Source of the DNA: an uncultured Bacteroides sp.
Lineage (GTDB): Bacteria; Bacteroidota; Bacteroidia; Bacteroidales; Bacteroidaceae
DNA: 39,884 nucleotides
Assembly: GCF_959029255.1 (NCBI RefSeq)
Contig: NZ_CAUFUE010000038.1
Span: 1-39,884, forward strand
Reading direction: 5' to 3'
How positions within the stretch are numbered: position 1 is the stretch's first letter; every line of letters starts with the position of its first letter. The notes under the pieces were generated by a model, which had not been told where the DNA came from, did not search any database, and saw nothing but the letters and a program-made list of their open reading frames with translations. The position numbers and the translations under genes are program-made. This document shows positions 1 through 6,876 of the stretch, piece after piece.

Positions 1-1
1 T

Positions 2-1795
2 CGGGTGGTACACTTTTCAAATGCTACCCGGGTCCCTTTTCAAGTGTTAGCTACAAGTTTGTTGGCAAGTTGGATGTTGGCTTTGGTGCAGGTTCCTATC
101 TGCGCAAAATCATGGTTGCCGAAGCGGGAGAAACCGACCGGAAACAATTCCGGTGTGGTAATGAACTCGCCTGTACACCGTTTTGTGCGCCGTACAATCG
201 CATTTTTGATCGGTTACAAACGCTCGACTATTATTGTAGCATTTAGTCTGCTGGCTCTCTGCATTTTCGGAATGACACGTGTCAAAAATCTCTTCTTTCC
301 CGATTTCGACTATAAGCAGTTCGTTGTCGAATGTTTCTTTCCTTCGGCCACCGACGCCGATGTAGTACGTGATCGATTGCTGGAAATGAGCGACCGACTT
401 TCGGACAATCCAGACATCGAACGTGTCGCGATCAGTCAAGGCAGTGCCCCGGCTCTCTACTGTCTGGTACGTCCGATGACTTCGGGCGGCGATTGTTACG
501 GCGAACTGATTGCCGATTGTAAGGACTACAATGCCGTTTTGAAGCAGATTCCCACCATTCGGCAACAACTGCGCGAAGAATTTCCCGATGCCTATATTCG
601 TATTCGGAAATACAACTTTTCGACAACGACTTCGCATACCGTTGAAGTAGAGTTTGCAGGCCCCGATCCGGCCGTGCTGCGCGATTTGAGCGCACATGCC
701 GAAGCCATCATGCGTCGTTCGCCCTACGTGGACGCCTATTCGGTACAAAATAATTGGAAGCCGAAAGGTAAAGCATTCGTGGCGAAATACATACAGGAAG
801 ACGCCCTGCGTTCGGGAATCGAGCGCGAAGACGTGGCCAATGCGTTGCTGGCCGCAACGAATGGAATGACGGTCGGCGTGCTGAACGATCAGGAACGGAT
901 GATTCCGCTCAACTTGCAAGTGCGCAATGACGACGGAAGCCGCATTCAAAAACTTAAAGACATTCCCGTATGGAGCATGATGAATGTACACCTGTCGAAC
1001 GAAGAATTACAAGGAGCACTTGCCGGAGGCAAGGCGATGAGCGAATTACAAGACAAGGTTTTTCGTGCCGTGCCGCTCGGTAACGTCGTCGATGACTTGC
1101 GGCTCGATTGGGACGAAGACCTCGTACTGCGCCTGAACGGACGGCGTGTGATCGAAGCGGAGTGCGATCCGAATCCCGACTGCGACGAAGCCACACCCGC
1201 CAAAGTCGTCGCTTCGATTCAGGATGAAATCGAAGCCATCCCGTTGCCCGACGGCTATACGATGCGCTGGGTAGGCGAAGGCGAGGTACAAGGAGAGGCC
1301 ATTGGCAACCTGATGAAATTCGTACCGATAACCATTTTCCTGATTCTTGCCATTCTGTTGTTCCTGTTCAACAGTTGGCGTAAAGTCATCCTGATCCTGC
1401 TTTGTTTCCCGTTCGTGTTCTGCGGTATTACCCCTTCGCTACTATTGAGCGGGCAACCTATGACTTTCATGGCCATTATCGGCATGTTGGGACTTATCGG
1501 CATGATGGTCAAGAACGCCATCGTGCTCGTAGACGAGATCAATCGGCTCCAGACCGAAGAAAAAGTCGCGCCTTACACCGCCGTGGTGGAAGCGACCGTT
1601 TCCCGTGTACGCCCCGTGTTGATGGCCTCGCTGACAACGATCGTCGGCATGATTCCGCTCGTCGGCGATCCGATGTACAGCTCGATGGCCATTACGATCA
1701 TGGGCGGCCTCACGGTCGGCACGATCATTACGCTCGTTCTGCTGCCGCTTTTCTATGCAACGTTGTTCCGCATCCGTAAACCCGCTAACATATAA
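2..1795 (+). CDS. RND-family efflux transporter permease, 3' part (5' end outside window)
   Basis: Inner-membrane pump subunit of a tripartite RND (AcrB/HAE1-like) exporter, driven by proton entry. The reading frame is open from the left edge, so the first GTG at 5 is not the real start. About 597 residues are present against roughly 1,020 for the family, so about 40% is missing. Visible parts are the middle cytoplasmic/TM stretch, the second periplasmic porter domain (about residues 100-430) and the C-terminal membrane helices from about residue 439. The family signature GMMVKNAIVLVDE lies near residue 498 and the last helix ends just before the stop. The TolC-like gene begins 18 bp downstream, so the two are almost certainly one operon; the membrane-fusion protein would be upstream of the window. 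The DNA looks G+C richer than the chromosomal genes to the right, which suggests transfer. The substrate cannot be told. Confidence 0.93.
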   Translation, partial: RVVHFSNATRVPFQVLATSLLASWMLALVQVPICAKSWLPKREKPTGNNSGVVMNSPVHRFVRRTIAFLIGYKRSTIIVAFSLLALCIFGMTRVKNLFFPDFDYKQFVVECFFPSATDADVVRDRLLEMSDRLSDNPDIERVAISQGSAPALYCLVRPMTSGGDCYGELIADCKDYNAVLKQIPTIRQQLREEFPDAYIRIRKYNFSTTTSHTVEVEFAGPDPAVLRDLSAHAEAIMRRSPYVDAYSVQNNWKPKGKAFVAKYIQEDALRSGIEREDVANALLAATNGMTVGVLNDQERMIPLNLQVRNDDGSRIQKLKDIPVWSMMNVHLSNEELQGALAGGKAMSELQDKVFRAVPLGNVVDDLRLDWDEDLVLRLNGRRVIEAECDPNPDCDEATPAKVVASIQDEIEAIPLPDGYTMRWVGEGEVQGEAIGNLMKFVPITIFLILAILLFLFNSWRKVILILLCFPFVFCGITPSLLLSGQPMTFMAIIGMLGLIGMMVKNAIVLVDEINRLQTEEKVAPYTAVVEATVSRVRPVLMASLTTIVGMIPLVGDPMYSSMAITIMGGLTVGTIITLVLLPLFYATLFRIRKPANI

Positions 1796-1813
1796 AATAA
1801 AAATGATAATCAA

Positions 1814-3130
1814 ATGAATAAGAGAAATATAGTTATCTCGTGTTGTGCCGTCCTGTTTTCAATCGCAAGCGTTTCGGCACAACAATCGCTCCGGCTCTCG
1901 CAGGTTGAATGCCGAAAGATGGCGCTGTCGCACAGCGAAGAACTGCAACAGGCGGACAATGCGCTCCGACAAGCGGAACTCGACCGAAAAATCGCGAAAA
2001 CGGCTTTTCTGCCAAAGATCGACGCTTCGGCAACAGGTGCTTATGTGCTTCCCGACATGGACATGATGGGTATGGAACTGCGTATGCGCGGTACTTATAT
2101 GGCTGGCATCAATCTGACACAACCTATTTATACGGGAGGTAAAATCACGACCGGACATCGGTTGGCCCGAATCGGTGAGGAGGCCGCAGCCGAACGGTAT
2201 CGCATGACTCGCATGGAGGTACTCGGCGAAGCCGATAATGGCTATTGGACTTATATCGCCATAGGGTGCAAGGTACGGATGCTGGAAAGTTACCTTGCGC
2301 AGATGGATACCTTGCGCCGCCAAACGGAAGCGGCGTTTGCGGCGGGTATGGTGACCGGAAACGACCTGCTGCGTATAGAAGCCAAACGTAGCGACATCCG
2401 CTATCAGTTGCAAAAGGTACAGAATGGAGCAGACATGTGCCGTATGTCGCTCTGTCGGATCGTGGGTGTCGATTTCGATACGGAGATAGAAGCCGTCGAT
2501 ACGACTTTTGTCATTTCAGAACCCGACGGAATTACATCGGATATAAATTCCCGACCCGAACTGCACCTGCTCGAAAAACAGGTCGTAGCCGAAAAGGAGC
2601 AAATTCGCATGACACGTGCCGAAATGTTACCCACTATCGGGTTATCGGTCGGTTATTCCTATTACGGCAATATCAAGCTCAAAGGCATGACCGATACTGG
2701 TGATGGCACGATGGTTCCCTATTCGCAGGAATTCCGCGACGGAATGGGCATGGCCATGCTGTCTGTGAAAATTCCGATTTTCCATTGGGGTGAAAGCCGC
2801 AAGAAAGTCCGCAAGGCACAGTACGGGCTACGCAATGCCGAACTCGACCTGCATAAGAATACTCGACTGTTCCATATCGAAGTGCAACAGGCAATCCGCA
2901 ATTTACAGGATAGTTACGGACTTATCAATACGGCGAAAAAAGGATTGCAGCAAGCTGATGAAAATCTGCGTGTGATGCGAAACCGCTATGCGGCATCGAT
3001 GGTTTCGCTGACCGACCTGCTCGATGCCCAATCGCAGTGGCAGCAGGCCGAAAGCAATTTAATCGAAGCACAAACCCAATATAAAATCTACGAAACGGAA
3101 TATCAAAGAGCGGTAGGAATATTAAATTGA
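1814..3130 (+). CDS. TolC-family outer membrane efflux protein
   Basis: Outer membrane channel partner of the RND pump directly upstream (18 bp gap). The protein is 438 residues, the usual length for Bacteroidales TolC-like proteins. A signal peptide occupies residues 1-22 (hydrophobic core, then SVSA before QQS). The rest shows the two repeated OEP domains: long amphipathic, Gln/Ala/Glu-rich helices with heptad spacing near residues 40-75, 150-215, 245-275 and 330-435, separated by short beta segments such as the LTQPIYTGGK stretch near residue 100. It exports whatever the pump handles across the periplasm and outer membrane. It shares the high-G+C look of the pump gene. No terminator is visible before the AraC gene at 3277. 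Confidence 0.93.
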   Translation: MNKRNIVISCCAVLFSIASVSAQQSLRLSQVECRKMALSHSEELQQADNALRQAELDRKIAKTAFLPKIDASATGAYVLPDMDMMGMELRMRGTYMAGINLTQPIYTGGKITTGHRLARIGEEAAAERYRMTRMEVLGEADNGYWTYIAIGCKVRMLESYLAQMDTLRRQTEAAFAAGMVTGNDLLRIEAKRSDIRYQLQKVQNGADMCRMSLCRIVGVDFDTEIEAVDTTFVISEPDGITSDINSRPELHLLEKQVVAEKEQIRMTRAEMLPTIGLSVGYSYYGNIKLKGMTDTGDGTMVPYSQEFRDGMGMAMLSVKIPIFHWGESRKKVRKAQYGLRNAELDLHKNTRLFHIEVQQAIRNLQDSYGLINTAKKGLQQADENLRVMRNRYAASMVSLTDLLDAQSQWQQAESNLIEAQTQYKIYETEYQRAVGILN

Positions 3131-3276
3131 AAATCCATTATAGGACCATTACTGCTATTTAGGTTACGGAGAATATGTGTATAATGAATTCCGATTTATT
3201 GGCGATTATCGGGAGCATGGTCGCCATTAGCACTCTTCGGGGTACTTCCCATTCTTAATATCAAATAGACAAGACC

Positions 3277-4167
3277 ATGATAAAAGAATCCCATAAAAAC
3301 TATTTTGCTATTTGTAATGAAAATCCGGTAGGATGTTCTTTCTTGAAGATAAATTATCAGAAAGGAATGGAATATTCCTACATAGGACTGGAGCAACATG
3401 CCCTGCTGTTCTGCCAAAGTGGGCATATCCGTCTGTCGAGCAATCTGTTCCAAGAAGAATATCTCTGCGCTGGGGAAATTCTGTTCATTCCCCGTGGCAG
3501 TGATTATCAAGGTGTGGCACTGAGTGCTGCCGTGCTGCTCGTTCATTATTTCAGCAATACCGTATGCCACGTTGAAAACTGCATTCTCTCGTTTCTCTAT
3601 ACGCATAAACACATAGAACCCCAAGCGGGGAAAGCATACTCTTACAGTAAGCTGTCCGCTTGTGGGCAACTGGCACATATCATGGACGGCGTAGGCGGTT
3701 ATCTCAATGACAAAAAGCACGAACCTGCCCTATGGGGATTGAAGCATAAAGAATTGATCTGGCTTTTTACTAAATACTACACGCCCGAAGAGTTGCGCCT
3801 GTTCTTTCATCCGATGATTGATGAAGATGTACCATTCAAAAGTTTGGTACTCGCCCATTACAGCCGAGCGGAATATACCGACGTGCTGGCGGAGATGTGT
3901 GGATATGGGCTACATACATTCCGGCGACTATTCAAAAAAGAGTTCGGCATATCGCCTTATAAATGGCTTATGATGAAACGTGCAGAGCATATTCGCCACC
4001 GGCTTTCGCTACCATATATGCCTTTTGCCGATATTATCGAAGAATTCCACTTTTCTTCACCCCAGCAATTCACCCGTTTTTGCAAGGATAATTTAGGAGA
4101 TACCCCGGTTAATCTGCGCCGGACTTATATTCAAATAGGAAAAAAAGACAGGGATGCTCATTTATGA
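3277..4167 (+). CDS. AraC-family transcriptional regulator
   Basis: DNA-binding regulator of 296 residues. The N-terminal half (about 1-180) has the cupin-like sensor pattern of AraC proteins, including FIPRGSDYQGV. The C-terminal two-helix-turn-helix domain spans about residues 199-285: YTDVLAEMCGYGLHTFRRLF forms the first HTH and the FADIIEEFHFSSPQQFTRF segment the second. It lies 146 bp after the TolC-like gene in the same direction and 79 bp before rteC. Likely targets are the efflux genes or rteC, but this is inference from position. A tandem repeat of TTTATGAyAAC at 4161-4182, overlapping its stop codon, is a possible binding site. Confidence 0.9.
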   Translation: MIKESHKNYFAICNENPVGCSFLKINYQKGMEYSYIGLEQHALLFCQSGHIRLSSNLFQEEYLCAGEILFIPRGSDYQGVALSAAVLLVHYFSNTVCHVENCILSFLYTHKHIEPQAGKAYSYSKLSACGQLAHIMDGVGGYLNDKKHEPALWGLKHKELIWLFTKYYTPEELRLFFHPMIDEDVPFKSLVLAHYSRAEYTDVLAEMCGYGLHTFRRLFKKEFGISPYKWLMMKRAEHIRHRLSLPYMPFADIIEEFHFSSPQQFTRFCKDNLGDTPVNLRRTYIQIGKKDRDAHL

Positions 4168-4221
4168 TAACTTTATGACAAACTTCGCTAAAATGTCATT
4201 GTCCTGATATTCGTAACTTTG
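4161..4221 (+). promoter_or_regulatory. rteC promoter region with candidate operator
   Basis: A TAACTTTG box (4214-4221) fits the Bacteroides -7 consensus TAnnTTTG and would start transcription about 20 nt before the rteC ATG at 4247. Upstream is an inverted repeat ATGACA (4175-4180) - 13 nt - TGTCAT (4194-4199) that covers the expected -33 position, so a bound protein would block or recruit polymerase. A direct repeat TTTATGATAAC/TTTATGACAAAC precedes it (4161-4183). The promoter box is seen directly; the operator role is inferred. Confidence 0.5.
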
Positions 4222-4246
4222 CGCCCGAAACCAATAAGAATATCGG

Positions 4247-5110
4247 ATGCAAAATTATTACGAAACCATGATGCGGGAAGTGGAGGGACATATCTCCACT
4301 GTTGACCTGCACGGGGAACATATCATTGAAGATTGCAAACTCATCATTGTTTGTCTGAAAGAGAAACTTGCGGAACTGAGGATTTTTGTAGAAAACCACA
4401 CCTTTCCCAACGAATCCGCAGAAATTGCTTTCTTTAAACACCATAAACCTGCCCTGCTCGGGCGGTTGCTTTATTTCCATGAGGTACTCTGCATTGAAAT
4501 GCGGCGACCGTTCGATGACAAGATGCTTGACGAGTATTACATGCGCTGCCAAGAAGAACAAAAATTGTTTTTTGACCGTCATGTGTCGTTTTACCAATAT
4601 TACCGGAGCGGTGTGAATAATCTGGACCATTACTATTTCATGCGTGGGCAGCAGGAAGAGGGTTTTGATGTGGATGTATGTCATTTTGATGACGGTTCGG
4701 GGTTCTCCACCGGATATGACCACCTTGTCGCCCGTATTATGGCAATGGAAATGTTGTATGCCCACTTGACGGAGAAACGGCGTATCTGCCTGCAAAAAGA
4801 CGAAGAGGAACCTACGGACTTACTAAAAATCAAAGGTGCCTACAAATGGACGGGTAATGCCATTGAACTGGTGGAGATGGTGTACGGGCTGAACGAAATG
4901 GGCTGTCTGAATGAGGGGGAAGCACCCATTCACGAGTTGGCGGCTTTCATGGGCGCACTGTTCGGCATAGACGTTCGGGATTGTTACAGTGCCTATACGG
5001 ATATGAAGCGACGCAAGAACGAGAGCCGCACGTACTTTCTGGACAAGATGCGGGAACGGTTGAACAAACGGATGCAGCAGGATGACGAGAGGGAGCGGAA
5101 ACGGAAATAA
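4247..5110 (+). CDS. rteC: RteC-domain protein, regulator of mobile-element excision
   Basis: RteC was described in the Bacteroides conjugative transposon CTnDOT as the activator of the excision genes. This copy is 287 residues, the normal length. The N-terminal domain has the acidic/aromatic helical character of the family (LIIVCLKEKLAELRIF, then an FFKHHKPALLGRLLYFHEV-like segment near residue 65). The C-terminal domain, from about residue 195, contains the winged-helix part (YKWTGNAIELVEMVYGLNEM) and ends in a very basic and acidic tail. The start at 4247 follows a good TAnnTTTG box. In CTnDOT the gene follows the RteA/RteB two-component system; here it follows an AraC gene and an efflux operon, and its usual excision targets (xis genes) are not in view. 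Call by recognition, no search run. Confidence 0.85.
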   Translation: MQNYYETMMREVEGHISTVDLHGEHIIEDCKLIIVCLKEKLAELRIFVENHTFPNESAEIAFFKHHKPALLGRLLYFHEVLCIEMRRPFDDKMLDEYYMRCQEEQKLFFDRHVSFYQYYRSGVNNLDHYYFMRGQQEEGFDVDVCHFDDGSGFSTGYDHLVARIMAMEMLYAHLTEKRRICLQKDEEEPTDLLKIKGAYKWTGNAIELVEMVYGLNEMGCLNEGEAPIHELAAFMGALFGIDVRDCYSAYTDMKRRKNESRTYFLDKMRERLNKRMQQDDERERKRK

Positions 5111-5121
5111 AATTATTAATG

Positions 5122-5144
5122 GGAGAATTTCGTAAAAATTCTCC
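5122..5144 (+). terminator. Hairpin after rteC, possible terminator
   Basis: GGAGAATTT (5122-5130), a 5-nt loop CGTAA, then AAATTCTCC (5136-5144) form a perfect 9-bp stem 12 bp after the rteC stop. The T-run after it is poor (TGCTTTC), so termination is plausible but not certain. Confidence 0.45.
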
Positions 5145-5151
5145 TGCTTTC

Positions 5152-5182
5152 ATTGATATATAGGGCAAATTTCATACCTTTG
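5152..5182 (+). promoter_or_regulatory. Orphan Bacteroides-type promoter between rteC and the recombinase
   Basis: TACCTTTG at 5175-5182 matches TAnnTTTG, with ATTG (5152-5155) 19 bp upstream matching three of four bases of the -33 TTTG. It points right, but no rightward gene follows; the next gene is the leftward recombinase fragment. It may be left over from a gene lost at the rearrangement, or it may make antisense RNA across the recombinase. Confidence 0.4.
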
Positions 5183-5247
5183 CACATAGATAAGTCGCTC
5201 TTTATATATTGTGCAAAACGGTGCAAATATATGTAGTCCGCTCGTTT

Positions 5248-5259
5248 CTAAATCGTTAC
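5248..5259. repeat. Copy 1 of the GTAACGATTTAG motif (reverse orientation)
   Basis: Reads CTAAATCGTTAC on the + strand, 15 bp beyond the 3' end of the recombinase fragment. It is an exact 12-base inverted match to the copy at 6522-6533. A possible arm-type or core binding site for the tyrosine recombinase. Confidence 0.5.
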
Positions 5260-5274
5260 CTATAGGTTGATTGA

Positions 5275-6363
5275 CTATTGTAACTTCTTTATTTTCAACA
5301 GGAAAGAATATTTGTTATGCCTTCTTGTATGGAAGGTGATATTCTTATTTATTCCGCACAAATCACCTATTTCTTTCAAATACGAATTTAATTTTTGATT
5401 ACTCAATACGGGTAACAATTCTCCTTTGGGCAATTGTCCCTCATACTTTTTCAATATAGCTAATGGCACTTTCAGAAGTGGAACATTCACCGGAGTATCT
5501 GTTTTTTGACGATGTTTCATAATCCACGGCTTACCATCAAAAGAAATACTAATTTCACTCGCTTTTAACGTTTTCAGATCAATATACGCCAAGCCCGTAA
5601 AACAGGAAAAAATGAAAACATCCCGCACCTGTTCCAATCGTTTCGTGGGAAACTTCTTCTTCATTATTTTTTGCAGTTCCACATCCGTCAAATACCCTCT
5701 ATCCACACGCTTCAAACGAATTTTATAATTCACGAATGGATCAGTGAAAATCCAGCCATTATTTTTCGCCATAATCACAATCATCCGGAAAGTCTGCATA
5801 AATTTAGCAGTTGTATTTTCATTACATAGACTAACGGTACGTAAATACGTCTCAAAGTCCGTGATGAACATATGATTAATCTCTTTCAGAGCGATGTCCG
5901 TAATATTATACTTATCCTTCATAAATTCCTCCATCCTACGATAACATCTATCATACTTAGCTAATGTAGCTGCAGTCTTACTAATACCTACTAACTTTTG
6001 TGCATCATCATTATGCTTTCTGAATAATTCCAATAGTGTTTGTTGTTTAATAGTATATCCTAAGAAAGCATTTCTTACTTTCTCCGCAGTAACAAATGAT
6101 TCATGCATTTCAATATCACGATAGTGGTTTTTCAGGGAAGTACGTATATCTTCCAACAAATCATTCAACTGACGTGCCTTTACGGGGTTACCTGCCGCCT
6201 TACCTTGCTTAATGTCCCATGCCTTAGGATCAATATTCAATTTAGAGCTAAATTGAGATACCTCACCACCTACTGTCAGTCTGACCATTATGCAGACTGT
6301 ACCATCTTTGTTCACTTGATTTTTTCTAATGTAGAAAAGAATCTTAAAAGTACTTTTGCTCAT
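5275..6363 (-). pseudogene. Tyrosine recombinase (integrase), truncated at the C-terminus
   Basis: Site-specific recombinase of the Bacteroides IntDOT-like group, 362 residues from the preferred start MSKSTFKILF at 6363; an upstream ATG at 6450 adds an unlikely 29 residues. In order: arm-binding domain with the typical FYIRKNQVNKDGTVCIMVRL beginning (about 1-85), SAM-like core-binding domain (about 90-200) and the start of the catalytic domain. Box I reads FTGLAYIDL with no arginine after TGL, a substitution known for IntDOT-type enzymes. The beta-hairpin lysine region (KHRQKTDTPVNVPLL) and HTRR of box II are present. The protein then ends within 15 residues (after NKYSFLLKIKKLQ), so the LGH/W box and the nucleophilic tyrosine, about 50 residues, are missing. 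It should not cut and rejoin DNA unless completed elsewhere. It lies tail-to-tail with rteC and 302 bp from tRNA-Ser. Confidence 0.85.
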
Positions 6364-6487
6364 ATACGTTGTTCTTTTTATGTCCGTTACAATAGGAATC
6401 TTACTTCCCGTTGCAAAGGAACGATTAACAATTCGTGTATGAACAGACATCTAAGAGACAACGAGCGACAAATCAGCGACTTACAGT

Positions 6488-6533
6488 TAAAATCGTTACT
6501 ATTTTTATTGGCTGATTTTCAGTAACGATTTAG
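6488..6533. repeat. Copies 2 and 3 of the GTAACGATTT motif, facing each other
   Basis: TAAAATCGTTAC at 6488-6499 and GTAACGATTTAG at 6522-6533 form an inverted pair with a 22-bp spacer, just upstream of the recombinase gene. Together with copy 1 at 5248 they flank the recombinase fragment. Such repeats near an integrase promoter often serve as arm-type binding sites; the role here is inferred. Confidence 0.5.
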
Positions 6534-6597
6534 TAACACTACTTTGTCCAAACAGGGCATTTTCATGTCTTTCACTTGTCCAAGCACAAACATAAAA

Positions 6598-6629
6598 AAG
6601 TCCCGTAAAACCTTGATTTTACGGGACTT
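6598..6629 (-). terminator. Rho-independent terminator of tRNA-Ser
   Basis: A perfect 13-bp stem AAGTCCCGTAAAA / TTTTACGGGACTT with a 6-nt loop. On the minus strand it is followed by a T-run, and it lies 37 bp past the tRNA 3' end. Confidence 0.85.
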
Positions 6630-6665
6630 GTCTTTACTTTTCCGTCATTTGTCTTTGACGTTTCG

Positions 6666-6750
6666 CGGAGAGACAGGGATTCGAACCCCGGGTGCCTCGC
6701 AGCACAACGGTTTTCAAGACCGCCGCAATCGACCACTCTGCCACCTCTCC
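6666..6750 (-). tRNA. tRNA-Ser (anticodon UGA)
   Basis: Minus strand. The acceptor stem GGAGAGG pairs with TCTCTCC (last pair G-T), with discriminator G. The anticodon loop is CTTGAAA on the stem GCGGT/ACCGT, giving anticodon TGA. The long variable arm is typical of serine tRNA, and the T-arm carries GGTTCGAATCC. It is 85 nt long and CCA is not encoded. tRNA genes are frequent integration sites, and a recombinase fragment sits on its 3' side. Confidence 0.95.
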
Positions 6751-6790
6751 AAAACTTCCTTTTCAAGAAGGCTTTCCATTGAAAGCGGTG

Positions 6791-6821
6791 CAAAGGTACA
6801 AATCATTTTTAATTCTGCAAA
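6791..6821 (-). promoter_or_regulatory. Promoter of tRNA-Ser
   Basis: On the minus strand, TTTG (6818-6821) and TACCTTTG (6791-6798) are separated by exactly 19 bp. This is the full Bacteroides sigma-ABfr consensus (TTTG-N19-TAnnTTTG), about 40 bp before the tRNA 5' end. Confidence 0.8.
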
Positions 6822-6851
6822 CATACTTTCTCTTTTTTCGCGAATTAATTG

Positions 6852-6859
6852 TACTTTTG
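6852..6859 (+). promoter_or_regulatory. -7 box of the mutS2 promoter
   Basis: TACTTTTG matches TAnnTTTG. No clear -33 TTTG is seen at the right distance. The start would give a leader of about 10 nt before the ATG at 6877. Confidence 0.5.
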
Positions 6860-6876
6860 CCACATAATAATAGGCT

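Larger units (their letters stand above)
6364..6665. other. Non-coding gap between recombinase and tRNA-Ser
   Basis: About 300 bp with no convincing gene. It contains the recombinase leader, two GTAACGATTT-like motifs in opposite orientation (6488-6499, 6522-6533), a short direct repeat TTGTCCAA (6545-6552 and 6574-6581) and the tRNA terminator (6598-6629). This is where the junction between element and chromosome is expected. Confidence 0.6.

Noticed and set aside
110..991. 293-codon leftward open frame over the RND gene
   Set aside because: Antisense to a clear RND protein; the translation has no recognisable domain and arises from the codon bias of the sense strand.
3184..3258. 24-codon hydrophobic frame (MNSDLLAIIGSMVAISTL...) between the TolC-like and AraC genes
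   Set aside because: Too short and without promoter or conserved pattern; could be a remnant but cannot be supported.
4196..4795. 199-codon leftward open frame opposite rteC
   Set aside because: Lies opposite a recognised RteC protein and shows no domain or promoter of its own.
6103..6525. 140-codon rightward frame over the recombinase start
   Set aside because: Antisense to the recombinase N-terminal domain; no domain seen.
5248..6533. The recombinase segment as a proven phase-variable invertible element
   Set aside because: The flanking 12-base inverted repeats allow it, but the recombinase lacks its tyrosine and inversion would not restore the gene; kept only as a question in the findings.
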